A DNA stretch of 64,000 nucleotides from Rhodospirillaceae bacterium (GCA_018667335.1 JABIVD010000035.1:25192-89191); one strand, 5' to 3'; counted from the first letter of the stretch, positions 50,326-59,652 are shown. Translations and numbers: made by a program. The notes: generated by a model not told the origin, from the letters alone.

Positions 50326-50874
50326 ATGTCGGAACGCTTCCGGCCCTTCGACCCGGACAACCTTCCGGCCGACGCCCGCGCCGTCTACGACCGGATTCTG
50401 GCGCAGCGCGGCTATGTGCCGGGCCCCTTTCAGTTCTGGCTGGCGTCGCCCGGCTTCGCCGACCGGATCGAGCCGGTCGAGGAATTCCTGCGGCACGATG
50501 TATCGCTGGAAGAACGCCTGGTCGAGATCACGGTCCTCGTCGTCGCGAAGCACTGGCGCGCGCAATATGTGTGGACCTCACACGGCCCCGCGGCGGAGAA
50601 GGCCGGTGTTGCACCCGCGATTGTCGAAGCGATCCGCGCCGGCGACGTCCCCGTCTTTCATCGTGACGACGAGGAGATCTGTTACCGCTTCTGCGTCGAC
50701 ATGATGGCCGGGCAGGGGGTCGACGACGGGTTGTGGGACGCGGCGCAGGCCGCGTTCGGCGAGACGGGCATCAACGAATTTCTGGGATTGCTCGGCCTCT
50801 ACACGTCAGTCTGTCAGACGATGGTCGCGTACCGGATGCCCACCAAGAATGGTGAGCCGGACCCGCTTTCATGA
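50326..50874 (+). CDS. Carboxymuconolactone decarboxylase family protein
   Basis: A 182-residue CMD/AhpD-fold protein. The central helix pair is LVEITVLVVAKHWRAQYVWT (about residues 60-80) with SHGPAAEKAGV after it. The AhpD CxxC pair is absent, so it is not a peroxidase-type thiol protein; the conserved glutamate and histidines suit a decarboxylase or lactonase-like role. The C-terminal part (LLGLYTSVCQTMVAYRM) packs as the last helix. It starts 4 bp after the FAH-family gene and ends 16 bp before the flavin hydroxylase, suggesting co-translation. Confidence 0.87.
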   Translation: MSERFRPFDPDNLPADARAVYDRILAQRGYVPGPFQFWLASPGFADRIEPVEEFLRHDVSLEERLVEITVLVVAKHWRAQYVWTSHGPAAEKAGVAPAIVEAIRAGDVPVFHRDDEEICYRFCVDMMAGQGVDDGLWDAAQAAFGETGINEFLGLLGLYTSVCQTMVAYRMPTKNGEPDPLS

Positions 50875-50890
50875 CGATTGGCTGACGACG

Positions 50891-52467
50891 ATGTCCGATG
50901 CCCAGGAAGTGGATGTCCTGATCGTGGGGGCTGGGCCGGCCGGTCTGGCCACCGCACATTATCTCGGCATGTATGGCGTACGCGCGCTGGTCGTCGAGCG
51001 GAACATGGGCACGGTGGCTGAGCCGCGCGCGGTGTCGATCGATGACGAGACGTTGCGGAGTATGCAGACGCTCGGGCTGGACGGGCCGATCAACGAGGAG
51101 ACCCTGCCCGGATATGGCGCGCGCTACTATTCGCCCGGGCAGAAGGAGTTTGCCCGGATTCAGCCGACCACGCGCGAGTTTGGTCATCCCCGGCGTTCGG
51201 GATTCCGGCAGCCGGAGTTCGAGGCGGAACTGCGCGCAGGGTTGAGCAAATACCCGACCGTTGAAGTGCGTTTCGGCCACAGTTTCGAGGGGCTGGAGCA
51301 AGACGACGCGGGCGTGACTGCGGATATTCTCGATCCGGAGGGGCGCCGCGTCGAGGTCCGCGCCGGCTTCCTGGCGGCGTGTGACGGGGGGCGTTCCACG
51401 GTCCGCAAGCTGCTGGGCGTCGAACTCGCGGGATCGAGTTTCAATGAACGCTGGCTGGTGATCGACTGCGTAAACGATTCTGACGAGACCCCGGCCTCGA
51501 TCGCCTATTGCGACCATCGGCGGCCGGCGATCACGATCCCGGGTCCGGGCCGAACCCGGCGCTGGGAGTTTTTGCTGAAGCGCGACGAGGACGAGGCCGA
51601 CCTGCTGGCTGTTGGGACAATCCGCGAGCTGCTGACCCCCTATATCGGTAGCCGCGACGTCGAGATCATCCGCAAGCTCGTCTACACGTTTCATGCCCGG
51701 ATTGCCGACCGGTGGCGGGTCGGGCGGGTCTTCCTGCTGGGTGACGCGGCCCATCTGACGCCGCCCTATGCCGGGCAGGGCCTCAACAGCGGCCAGCGCG
51801 ACGCTGCGAACTTCGCCTGGAAGGTGGCTGCGGTCGTGTGAAGGGGCAGTCGGGCGTATCGCTGCTGGACAGCTATGAGGCCGAGCGCCGGGACCATGCC
51901 TGGTCACTGATCCGCATGGCGATCCAGATTGGCTGGGTGATGGTGCCGCGGAACTGGTTCCACACCTACGCCCAGATCGCGTTCTTCCGGCTCGCCGGAA
52001 TCATCCCGCCGGTGCGCGACTATTTCGTGGGCATGAAGTTCAAGCCCGTGCCGCGATTCCAGAACGGCTTCCTGTGTGCCGATGATCTGAAAGCCCGTGA
52101 CACGCTCGTCGGGCGGATGCTCCCGCAACCGGACGTGATCGACGGCGAGGGGGAGACCCGCAAGCTCGACGATGTCCTGGGGACGGGATTCGCGCTGCTG
52201 GCGATCTCCCCGGCAGACGCGGCTGACCTGGCGGCGCTGGATCATCCGCTCTGGGCGCGGCTCGACGCTGAACGGGTGGTGCTCACCAAGGGTGGCTCGT
52301 CAGGCGACGTGTCTACCGTGCGGATCGAAGACGGCCCGCTGCTCCACCGCTTCGACAAATATGCGGGCCGGATATTGCTGGTCCGGCCGGATCGCTATGT
52401 CGCGGCCGCGTTCACGGTAGCCGACGCCGACGACATCGCAGACCGGCTGTCCGGCCTGATGGCATAG
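50891..52467 (+). pseudogene. FAD-dependent hydroxylase (MhpA-like) with a one-base frameshift
   Basis: The two halves of a class A flavin monooxygenase lie in different frames. The first half (50891 to the TGA at 51839-51841) has DVLIVGAGPAGLATAHYL, DGGRSTVRKLLGVEL and GDAAHLTPPYAGQGLNSGQ and ends FAWKVAAVV. The second half begins around 51838 as KGQSGVSLLDSYEAERRDHA, exactly what should follow (typical homologues read WKLAAVLRGQ...). Adding one base between 51838 and 51839 (GTG-CTG-AAG) joins them. The gene is thus either a fresh pseudogene or a sequencing error; the C-terminal thioredoxin-like part is otherwise complete and not decayed. It is the last gene of the FAH/CMD run. Confidence 0.85.
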
Positions 52468-52477
52468 ATTTGGCCGG

Positions 52478-52885
52478 CTAGCCGGCCACCACCGCCGTTA
52501 CGTCGATCTCGACCAGCGCGCCTTCGAGCAGCAACGCCGTCACACCGACGCAGGTGCTGGAGGCGGATTTGTCGTCGCCATAGAAATCCATCATCGCCTT
52601 CATGATCGTCGGCCGGTCGCTGGGCTTGAGGTCGACGATGAAGACCCGTTGGCGGACGATGTCGGCCGGAGTGGCTGAGGCCAGCTCCAGCGCGCGCCGG
52701 ATGGTGTCGTAGACATAGGCCATCTGCGCGCCGAGATCGCCGGGCCCGATCAGCTCACCCTCGATGGTGCCGGCAACGAGGCCCGACAGGTGGACCGTCT
52801 TGCCACCCTCGCTGGTCACCAGATTGGTGAAGTGGGGCTTGTTCCACAGGAATTCGGGGCGAATGCGTTCGATCGTTGCGGCCAT
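52478..52885 (-). CDS. RidA/YjgF/UK114 family protein
   Basis: A 135-residue RidA-fold protein, probably trimeric and cytoplasmic. VHLSGLVAGTIEGELIGPGDLGAQMAYVYD and VRQRVFIVDLKPSDRPTIMK (about residues 30-60 and 80-99) are family segments, and EIDVTAVVAG is the end. True RidA deaminases need an arginine near residue 105; here the site region reads STCVGVTALLLEGALVEI with no arginine, so enamine/imine deaminase activity is doubtful and another subfamily role is likely. The ATG at 52885 follows CAAGGAGG. It lies 40 bp after the MetE-like gene on the same strand. Confidence 0.85.
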   Translation of the reverse strand: MAATIERIRPEFLWNKPHFTNLVTSEGGKTVHLSGLVAGTIEGELIGPGDLGAQMAYVYDTIRRALELASATPADIVRQRVFIVDLKPSDRPTIMKAMMDFYGDDKSASSTCVGVTALLLEGALVEIDVTAVVAG

Positions 52886-52925
52886 CGTGGCCTCCTTGCT
52901 GCTTGGTTTGTTCTGTTCGAGGCTT

Positions 52926-54083
52926 CTAACCCCAGAGACGGTCGCTGGCAATCTGGGCACCCTCGGCCATGGCGCGGAACTTGCCCAGCACCACAGAGGG
53001 GTACACGCCCTTGCGGCCGGCATAGGTCCCGAAGCCGCAATCGCTGCCCGCCAGCACCCGCTCACGCCCGACGATGTCGGCGTATTGGCAGATGCGTTGG
53101 GCGACGAGCTGCGGGTGCTCGACGAAGTTGCTCGTGGAATCGATGACGCCCGGGATGAGCACCTTGTCGTCCGGCACGCCGGCGTCCCGCAAGTCTTCCC
53201 ACTCATGGGCGTGGCGCGGGTTGGCACCCTCGAACAGGATCGCTTGGGGCCGGGCCTTCGCTAGCAGCCCGAGGAGTTTCTTGATCGGGATGTCGTGGGT
53301 GTGGGGTCCGGCATAGTTCAGCCAGCAGATATGCATTCGCATGGCCTCGGGCGGGATGTCGCTGGTCGCCGCATTCAGGGCCTCGATGCTTTTCTCTGCA
53401 TCGGCCAGGAACTCGCTTTCGTCCATGGCCTGATAGTCGGTGTGCCGCGCGCCAGCGAGGTCGGGGCAATCGAGCTGCAGCACGATTCCCGCCTCGTGGA
53501 TGGCGTTGTATTCGGGGCGCATCGCCTCGATCAGGGCCTCGCGATAGGCGTCGCGGTCCGGGTAATGGCGGTTGGGCACATAGGTCGACAGGCACCCCGG
53601 CGAGACCGTGTTCATGAACATGTCGCTCGGGCCGGATGTGCTGGTCGCCGCCTTGAGGTTGGCGATGTCGCGATCGAGCGGTCCCCGATCGGCATAGGAG
53701 ACAGGCCCTTCGCAGACAGTCGCCTTCATGAGTTCAGGTCCGGCACTGCCGGCGGCGTCCTTCATTTCCGGGAAGTCATTGAAGTCCGCGGGGGCCGGTC
53801 GGTCGGGAACGCCGGTGCCATCGGTGGCCATGAGCCCGTTCAGCCGGTGCCGGGCATACACGTGATAGGAGATCTTGCTCATCTCGCCGTCGCTCACGAC
53901 GTCAATCCCGGCCGCGACCTGATCGGCCACAACCTTGCCCACCGCCTCGGCGGTGCGGGCGTGGAGCGCATCAGCATCGACCGCCTCGCCCCGGTCTTCC
54001 TGGCGCAGCAGTTCGAGCAGATCCTCGGGGCGCGGCAGGCTGCCGACATGGGTGGTGAGAATTCGATCGGTACTGAGTTTCAT
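52926..54083 (-). CDS. MetE C-terminal-like zinc methyltransferase (cobalamin-independent methionine synthase family)
   Basis: A 385-residue single-domain member of the UROD/MetE-like family, close to the epoxyalkane:CoM transferase group. The start THVGSLPRPEDLLELL is typical. The zinc ligands are H and C in MHICWLNYAGPH (about residue 250) and C in LAGSDCGFGTYAG (about 352), with VVSDGEMSKISYHVYA as another conserved segment. It lacks the N-terminal MetE domain, so it does not make methionine from folate alone; transfer of a thiol or an alkyl group in catabolism is the likely role. It lies between the second IPNS-like oxygenase (36 bp upstream) and the RidA-like gene, all on the minus strand. 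Confidence 0.87.
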   Translation of the reverse strand: MKLSTDRILTTHVGSLPRPEDLLELLRQEDRGEAVDADALHARTAEAVGKVVADQVAAGIDVVSDGEMSKISYHVYARHRLNGLMATDGTGVPDRPAPADFNDFPEMKDAAGSAGPELMKATVCEGPVSYADRGPLDRDIANLKAATSTSGPSDMFMNTVSPGCLSTYVPNRHYPDRDAYREALIEAMRPEYNAIHEAGIVLQLDCPDLAGARHTDYQAMDESEFLADAEKSIEALNAATSDIPPEAMRMHICWLNYAGPHTHDIPIKKLLGLLAKARPQAILFEGANPRHAHEWEDLRDAGVPDDKVLIPGVIDSTSNFVEHPQLVAQRICQYADIVGRERVLAGSDCGFGTYAGRKGVYPSVVLGKFRAMAEGAQIASDRLWG

Positions 54084-54119
54084 GTTTGTTTTCCCAGGCA
54101 GAGCATGTCGGTCATCCGG

Positions 54120-55151
54120 CTACGGCTTCTTGCTCTCGTTGTAGACCCCGAACGTGTTGCTCATGTACCAGCCGAACCATTCCCGATAGGTCTGGACGGG
54201 ATACTTCGGCGGGTTATCAGGGGAGACGCATGTGGCAATTGTTTCGTTGCGTGCCTCGAAGTCCGGATTGACGAAAACCGGGATGGCGTAGCGGTCGTTT
54301 TCCAGGGGCGGGACCACCCGGTGGGTGGTGGCCTTGAAGCGGTCGTTGGTCCAGCGGGTCGCGAACTGGCCAAGATTCAGGACCATCGCGTCGTCCGGCA
54401 TCACTGGCCAGAACCAGTTTCCGTCTTCATCCAGGACTTGCAGGCCTTCCTCCGCCGCCGGCGGCAGGAAGGTCATGAAGCCGGTGTCGCGATGCGCGTG
54501 GATGCCCAATTCGGCATCCTGATGTTGCGGCAGGGGCGGATAGGTGGCGTTCCGGAAATAGGTGTAGGGCGTGGTGAAGTGCGGCGCGAAATAGTCCGCC
54601 GGCAGTTCAAGTGCCAGGGCCCAGATCGGCAGCAGCTTCTTGCCGAGCTCCGTCACCGAATCCATGTAGGCCAGGGTCGTTTCGCGGAAACCGGGTGCGA
54701 CGTCTTCCGGCAGCCATTGGTTGGGGCCGTAGAACTGGGTGCCGGCGATGGCCTGCGGGTGGTCGACGGGATACTCGGTGGCGGTGAAGATCGCCTGGGT
54801 GATCGACGGTTTGCGGTTGTCTTCCATCGCGCCGGTTTCGAGAAAGTCGGTGCGGATGCCCATATAGCCGCGATGGTCGGTGTTCAGCGGGATGGTCTGC
54901 TTCAAATCTTCCGGCAGGTCGTGGAACTGTTTCGAGGCTGCGAACATGCCCGCGATCTGTGCCTGCGAGATGCCATGATTGACGATGCACATGAAGCCGA
55001 TCGTCTCCCACACTTCGCGCCATTGATCCGCGAGTTTCGCGGGCGCATCGGGGTCGCCGGCGATGACGTCGGCGACGTCGATGACCGGCAATTCGCGACG
55101 CGGTACATCGCGGGCGGCCTGGCTGGCGGCAGATTGGGTGATGATGTTCAT
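54120..55151 (-). CDS. IPNS-like 2OG-Fe(II) oxygenase, second copy
   Basis: A 343-residue homologue of the oxygenase at 46507. LPVIDVADVIAGDPDAPAKL opens the DIOX_N domain. The metal ligands are H and D in HAHRDTGFMTFL and H in KATTHRVVPPL. At the co-substrate-binding RxS site it reads DRYAIPVFV, with alanine for serine, so 2-oxoglutarate binding may differ, as it does in IPNS itself. The closing SPDNPPKYPVQTYREWFGWY is shared with the first copy. The ATG at 55151 follows GGAGGAGAG. It heads a minus-strand run with the MetE-like and RidA-like genes. Confidence 0.88.
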   Translation of the reverse strand: MNIITQSAASQAARDVPRRELPVIDVADVIAGDPDAPAKLADQWREVWETIGFMCIVNHGISQAQIAGMFAASKQFHDLPEDLKQTIPLNTDHRGYMGIRTDFLETGAMEDNRKPSITQAIFTATEYPVDHPQAIAGTQFYGPNQWLPEDVAPGFRETTLAYMDSVTELGKKLLPIWALALELPADYFAPHFTTPYTYFRNATYPPLPQHQDAELGIHAHRDTGFMTFLPPAAEEGLQVLDEDGNWFWPVMPDDAMVLNLGQFATRWTNDRFKATTHRVVPPLENDRYAIPVFVNPDFEARNETIATCVSPDNPPKYPVQTYREWFGWYMSNTFGVYNESKKP

Positions 55152-55355
55152 GTCGCTCTCCTCCAGTGGAGCTTCGTACCTGCGCATGTCGGTGACGGCA
55201 TGACTCTATGGGGAGAAATGTGGGGTGTCTACGCAGCACGTGCGTCCGGTTGTCCGGCGCCACCGCCCGCGCGACCGGACTATCATTTCGAAATGCCGTA
55301 CCATGTGCTCTGCCTGCCAACGGCGGGCAGACAATGACGACGAGGGTCCTGGCGC

Positions 55356-56327
55356 ATGGAATACAAACGGCTCGGCCGCACCGGCGTGCACGTCTCAAAA
55401 TTCTGCTTCGGCACGATGTCGTTCGGCGGTGATGCGGATGCCGCCGAGGCAGCACGAATGTACGGTGCTTGCCGCGACCGAGGTTTCAACTTCTTCGACA
55501 GCGCCGACACCTACAACACGGGGCGGGCCGAGGAGATTCTCGGTTCCCTGATCGCCCACCATCGCGACGAACTCGTCATCGCGTCGAAATGCTTCAACCC
55601 GATGTCCGGCGATATCAATGATCGCGGCGGAAATCGCCGCCACATCCCGCGCGCCGTTGAAGCCAGCCTGAAACGTCTCGGCACCGACCGGCTCGATATC
55701 CTGTTCATGCATCGGTTCGATGACGACGCGGCGATTGAAGAAACGTTGCGCGCGCTCGAGGATCTCGTGCGCGCCGGCAAGGTGCTCTATCTCGGCGCCA
55801 GCAACTATGCGGCCTGGCAGATCGCCATGTCGCTTGGGATCGCGGAACGCCGCGGCTGGACGCGCTTCGACGTCATCCAGCCGATGTACAATCTGGTCAA
55901 GCGTCAGGCCGAGGTCGAAATCCTTCCGCTGGCGCGGGCCGAGAATCTCGGCGTCGTCACCTACAGCCCTGTCGGCGGAGGATTGCTGAGCGGTAAGTTC
56001 CGCCCGGGCACACGCCCCAACGACGGCCGGTTGGTGGAGAATGCGAGCTATAGCCGACGCTACGGCGACGAATGGATGCTGGAGACGGCCGGTGCGTTCG
56101 GCGAATTCGCGGATGCCAGGGGTGTCCATCCCGTGACCCTGGCCGTGGCCTGGGCGGCGGCGCACCCGGACGTGACCTGCCCGATCATCGGCGCCCGCAG
56201 CCTGGAACAATTGCAACCGTCCCTCGACGCGCTCGACTTCGAGTTGCCGGCGGATTTACGCGACGAAATCTCGGCGCTTTCCCGCCGGCCGCCGCCGGCG
56301 ACCGATCGAACGGAAGTCCAGGAATAG
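55356..56327 (+). CDS. Aldo/keto reductase
   Basis: A 323-residue AKR of the YajO/YdhF-like class. FCFGTMSFGGDADAAEAARM is the start, the catalytic D and Y are in FDSADTYNTGRAEEIL (about residues 48-63), the lysine in LVIASKCF (about 79) and the histidine in DILFMHRFDDDAAIEE (about 115). NADPH is the likely cofactor, judged by the C-terminal CPIIGARSLEQLQPSLDAL. The substrate is an unknown aldehyde or ketone. A LysR regulator gene follows after 142 bp in the same direction, and the gap to the divergent 2OG oxygenase is 204 bp. Confidence 0.9.
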   Translation: MEYKRLGRTGVHVSKFCFGTMSFGGDADAAEAARMYGACRDRGFNFFDSADTYNTGRAEEILGSLIAHHRDELVIASKCFNPMSGDINDRGGNRRHIPRAVEASLKRLGTDRLDILFMHRFDDDAAIEETLRALEDLVRAGKVLYLGASNYAAWQIAMSLGIAERRGWTRFDVIQPMYNLVKRQAEVEILPLARAENLGVVTYSPVGGGLLSGKFRPGTRPNDGRLVENASYSRRYGDEWMLETAGAFGEFADARGVHPVTLAVAWAAAHPDVTCPIIGARSLEQLQPSLDALDFELPADLRDEISALSRRPPPATDRTEVQE

Positions 56328-56469
56328 CGCTGGTCGTCGGGCCGTGACGACGCGCATCGGACGGTGTGCCACCGCCTATGGAATTGGAAACGGCAATCCC
56401 AAATTTGATGGAAAAGTTGACCTGAAGCCCATTATTGTTGCTGTAATGACGTGACTGGAGGGGCGGTAG

Positions 56470-57399
56470 ATGGACAGAACCGACGCGATGGCCTTGTTCG
56501 TGGCGGCAATCGATGCGGGTAGTCTTTCGGGCGCGTCCCGGAAAATCGGATTGTCGCTTTCCTCCGTCAGCCGACATTTGACGGCCCTGGAGGAACGCCT
56601 CGGCACCAAACTGGTTGTGCGGACGACCCGCGCACTGGTCCTGACCGATGCGGGACAGACCTATTACGAGGCAGCCAAGCGCCTGCTTGCGGAAGTCGAC
56701 GATCTGGAAGCCAGCCTGACGACGGATGCCGCAGCGCCCAAGGGCCCCCTCAATGTCTGCGCGCCGACCCTCTTCGGGCGGGTGTTCATATTGCCGATTC
56801 TGGCGGACTTCGCGGTCCGGCATCCGGCGATAACAATGGACGTGATGCTGCTCGATCGGACACCAAATCTTATTGAAGACGGGATCGATCTTGCTGTCCG
56901 TATTGAGGACCTTGACGATTCGAGCCTGATCGCCCGCAAGCTGGGTTCCCTGCGCTGGGTGTTCGCCGCTTCGCCGGAGTATCTCGCGACCCGGGGCACG
57001 CCGGCGGCGCCGGACGATCTGGCGCGGCAGGACTGTCTTCTCTTCAGCCAGCAAGGCCGTGAGTCTTCATGGCCGATACTGGTCGGCGGCAATCTGGAGC
57101 GCGTCACGGTTCCGGTCCGGATGCGGTCGAACACCCTCGACGGGGTCGTGGCCGCGGCCGTAGCGGGTGCGGGTATTGTCCATGCGCCGGCATGGGCCGT
57201 TGCCGATCATGTCGCCGAGGGCCGCCTCCAACTCGTGCTGTGTGATTTCGAGGTCCCGCACCGCCCGATCAGCGCTGTGTTCACGCACAACCGACTTTTG
57301 TCGGGCAAAGTCCGTGCGCTGCTCGACGCTCTGGCCGAAGGGCTGTCCGGTTACAAGCTGGATGAAGTGCCGCCTTTCGGGTCACGCCCGACGGCTTGA
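56470..57399 (+). CDS. LysR family transcriptional regulator
   Basis: A 309-residue LysR-type regulator. The N-terminal winged helix-turn-helix is in MALFVAAIDAGSLSGASRKI and SLSSVSRHLTALEERLGTKL (about residues 7-46). The substrate-binding domain follows, with FAVRHPAITMDVMLLDRTPN and RQDCLLFSQQGRESSWPILV. The sequence is of the DhmR/AphB group, with the S-x-S-x-x-S-R-H pattern in the HTH. GGAGGGGCGG precedes the ATG. Targets may be the AKR before it or the LLM oxidoreductase after it; both are on the same strand, so neither is divergent from it. Confidence 0.9.
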   Translation: MDRTDAMALFVAAIDAGSLSGASRKIGLSLSSVSRHLTALEERLGTKLVVRTTRALVLTDAGQTYYEAAKRLLAEVDDLEASLTTDAAAPKGPLNVCAPTLFGRVFILPILADFAVRHPAITMDVMLLDRTPNLIEDGIDLAVRIEDLDDSSLIARKLGSLRWVFAASPEYLATRGTPAAPDDLARQDCLLFSQQGRESSWPILVGGNLERVTVPVRMRSNTLDGVVAAAVAGAGIVHAPAWAVADHVAEGRLQLVLCDFEVPHRPISAVFTHNRLLSGKVRALLDALAEGLSGYKLDEVPPFGSRPTA

Positions 57400-57549
57400 G
57401 GCGCGCCGAACGATCTTGCCGACCCATCGAGGCAACGAACCTAGTGCAAATCTGAAAGAGTGGTTTTCAATCCATTGGCTTCTGTGGGTTGCAGGCCGTC
57501 GGCATATTCGGCGGCGGCAAAACCAGCCAGAAAATCAATGGAGAGAGAC

Positions 57550-58605
57550 ATGCGTTTCGGTTTGTTTGGCAGTGCTCAGGAAAGTGGTGACAATCTCGGT
57601 GCGGGCGTGGGGCAGGGGTTCCACGACTATGTCGACTTCAATGTCGAAGCCGAAAGCCTCGGCTATTACAGCAGCTTTCTGGTCGAGCATCATTTCACGG
57701 GCTGGGGTCAGGTTTCCGCCACGCTCAACCTTTTGACCTGGCTCGCCTCGCGCACGACGATGCTTCGTGTCGGGACGGCGACAATGATCCTTCCCTGGCA
57801 CAATCCGGTCCTGTTGGCCGAGCAGGCGGCGACGCTCAGCCTGCTCTCGGGCGGCCGTCTCGACCTGGGCGTGGGAAAGGGCTACCGCCACAGCGAGTTC
57901 GCCGGCTTCGGCATTCCGATCGAGGAATCAGAACCGCGTTTCGAGGAATGTCTCGATATCATGCTCAAGTCCTGGGCCTCGGCCGAGCGGTTCTCGCATC
58001 ACGGAAAGTTCTGGGACTTCGAGAACATTGTGGTCGAGCCCGCCACCGCACAGCGGCAGGGAGTTCCGTTGTGGATGGGCGCGGGAAGCGAGGGGTCGAT
58101 CCGCAAGGTCGCGGCACGCGGGTTTAATCTTCTCATGGACCAGTTTGCCGACGCGACGCTGACCGGCGAGCGCATCGCGTTCTTCCGCAACGCCCTCAAG
58201 GAAGAAGGGCGCGAATACGACCCCATGGGCGTCGCCGTTGCGCGCGAACTGTTCATCGTCGACAGCCAGCGCGAAAAGGACGAGGCGATCGAGCGCCTGA
58301 ACGATCTGCGCCGGCGCACGGTCGACGTGGCCCGGGCCCCCAACCAGAAGACGGGATCGCATATTCTCGCCTACGCAAAAAAGGGTGCTGCGCCGAGTAC
58401 CGAGAGCGCGCTGTTTGGCACGCCTGACGAGATCCACGCGCAGCTGTGCGATCTGCGCGACAACGGCGTGAACTACATTATCTGCAGCATCCTTGGCGGA
58501 TCGCGCGCTACGCTGCGTCGTTTCGCGCGGGAGATGATGCCGGAATTCAGCGACCAGGTCTCCGCGCGTACCGCCGCGTTCGCCGGGGTGGAATCGGCGG
58601 TGTAG
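57550..58605 (+). CDS. LLM class flavin-dependent oxidoreductase
   Basis: A 351-residue luciferase-like monooxygenase or reductase using FMN or F420. The start MRFGLFGSAQESGDNLGAGV is followed by SFLVEHHFTGWGQVSATLNL (the EHH motif) and MILPWHNPVLLAEQAATLSL, and the catalytic-site region is GGRLDLGVGKGYRHSEFAGFG (about residues 110-130; given in family terms). RBS GGAGAGAGAC lies right before the ATG at 57550; an upstream ATG (57538) is also possible. The substrate is unknown. A flavin reductase that could feed it is at 20285, far away. Confidence 0.9.
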   Translation: MRFGLFGSAQESGDNLGAGVGQGFHDYVDFNVEAESLGYYSSFLVEHHFTGWGQVSATLNLLTWLASRTTMLRVGTATMILPWHNPVLLAEQAATLSLLSGGRLDLGVGKGYRHSEFAGFGIPIEESEPRFEECLDIMLKSWASAERFSHHGKFWDFENIVVEPATAQRQGVPLWMGAGSEGSIRKVAARGFNLLMDQFADATLTGERIAFFRNALKEEGREYDPMGVAVARELFIVDSQREKDEAIERLNDLRRRTVDVARAPNQKTGSHILAYAKKGAAPSTESALFGTPDEIHAQLCDLRDNGVNYIICSILGGSRATLRRFAREMMPEFSDQVSARTAAFAGVESAV

Positions 58606-58638
58606 TTTGGCCGGGCGGCGTTCGCGGAGCAGCGCGCT

Positions 58639-59652
58639 TTAGTCGACCCGCACCAGAAGCTTGCCGGTGTTCTTCCCCTCGTAGAGCATCTTGATCGCGC
58701 CCGGTGCCGTGTCTGCCCCCTCGAGGATATGCTCGTTGCGGGCGAGCTTCCCTTCGCGCACCCATGTGGCGAGCTTTTCGATCGCTTCGGGGAAACGTGC
58801 CTTGTAATCGAGAATGAGGAGGCCCTGCATGCGCGCCCGCGCGACCATCAGCTGGCGATGCACGCGCGGGCCGACCGGCAGCGGATCCCAGTCTGTGATG
58901 GCGACGGTGCCGCAAATCGTAATCCGTGCGCCGATCGCGAGTTGGGTCATGACCGCATCGGTGATGGGGCCACTCGTGTTGTCGAAATAGCAGTCGATCC
59001 CGTCGGGGCAGGCGGCCTTGAGGGCCTGGGTGACATCTTCGTCGCGATAGTTGATCGCCACGTCGTAACCAAGGCTCTCGGTGCACAACGCGACTTTCTC
59101 GGCACTGCCGGTGATGCCGACGGTGCGGCAGCCCAGAATTTGGGCGATCTGTCCCACGGCCGAACCCACCGCGCCAGCCGCCGTAGAAACGACAACGGTA
59201 TCGTCTTCTTTCGGTTCGCAACCCTCGAGCAGCCCGAAGTAAGCCGTCACGCCGTTCAGGCCCAGGACACCGAGCGCGAGTGAAGCGGGCAGGTCTGCCT
59301 CCTCGACCTTGCGGTCGACATTGCTGCCGTCGCTCGCGGCATAGCGCTGCCAGCCGAACATGCCGGACACGACCTCACCCTCGGCGTAGTTGGGGTGCCG
59401 GGACGCGACGACCGTCCCGACCGCGAAGGAGCGCATGACCGCGCCGATCTCGACCGGCGGCAGGTAGTTCGGCGCGTCGTTCACCCAGCCGCGCATGGCC
59501 GGGTCGACCGACCAATACTCGGTCTTGACCAGGAATTCGCCGTCGGCGATCTCAGGCACGGGCGCCTCGTCGACGGTGAAGTGTTCCGCCTCGGGCACGC
59601 CCTTGGGGCGGCTGGTCAGCAGCACGCGTCGGTTCGTCAGTTCTGCGCTCAT
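58639..59652 (-). CDS. NADP-dependent MDR oxidoreductase (curcumin-reductase/LTB4DH type)
   Basis: A 337-residue zinc-free medium-chain dehydrogenase of the prostaglandin reductase/CurA type, which reduces activated carbon-carbon double bonds with NADPH. SVDPAMRGWVNDAPNYLPPV is the signature (about residues 46-65), VVVSTAAGAVGSAVGQIAQI is the nucleotide motif, and the dinucleotide-binding GITGSAEKVALC follows. The ATG at 59652 (MSAELTNRRV) is chosen because upstream sequence to 59835 has no family likeness. A second MDR gene lies 47 bp upstream on the same strand. It converges on the LLM gene. Confidence 0.9.
   Translation of the reverse strand: MSAELTNRRVLLTSRPKGVPEAEHFTVDEAPVPEIADGEFLVKTEYWSVDPAMRGWVNDAPNYLPPVEIGAVMRSFAVGTVVASRHPNYAEGEVVSGMFGWQRYAASDGSNVDRKVEEADLPASLALGVLGLNGVTAYFGLLEGCEPKEDDTVVVSTAAGAVGSAVGQIAQILGCRTVGITGSAEKVALCTESLGYDVAINYRDEDVTQALKAACPDGIDCYFDNTSGPITDAVMTQLAIGARITICGTVAITDWDPLPVGPRVHRQLMVARARMQGLLILDYKARFPEAIEKLATWVREGKLARNEHILEGADTAPGAIKMLYEGKNTGKLLVRVD

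Noticed and set aside
53295..55337. A 680-codon plus-strand open frame over the MetE-like and oxygenase genes
   Set aside because: The minus-strand genes show catalytic motifs and good starts; the plus-strand translation has no recognisable domain and spans two genes.
56334..56352. GTCGTC/GACGAC repeat after the aldo/keto reductase as a terminator
   Set aside because: Only six base pairs and no T-run; too weak to claim.
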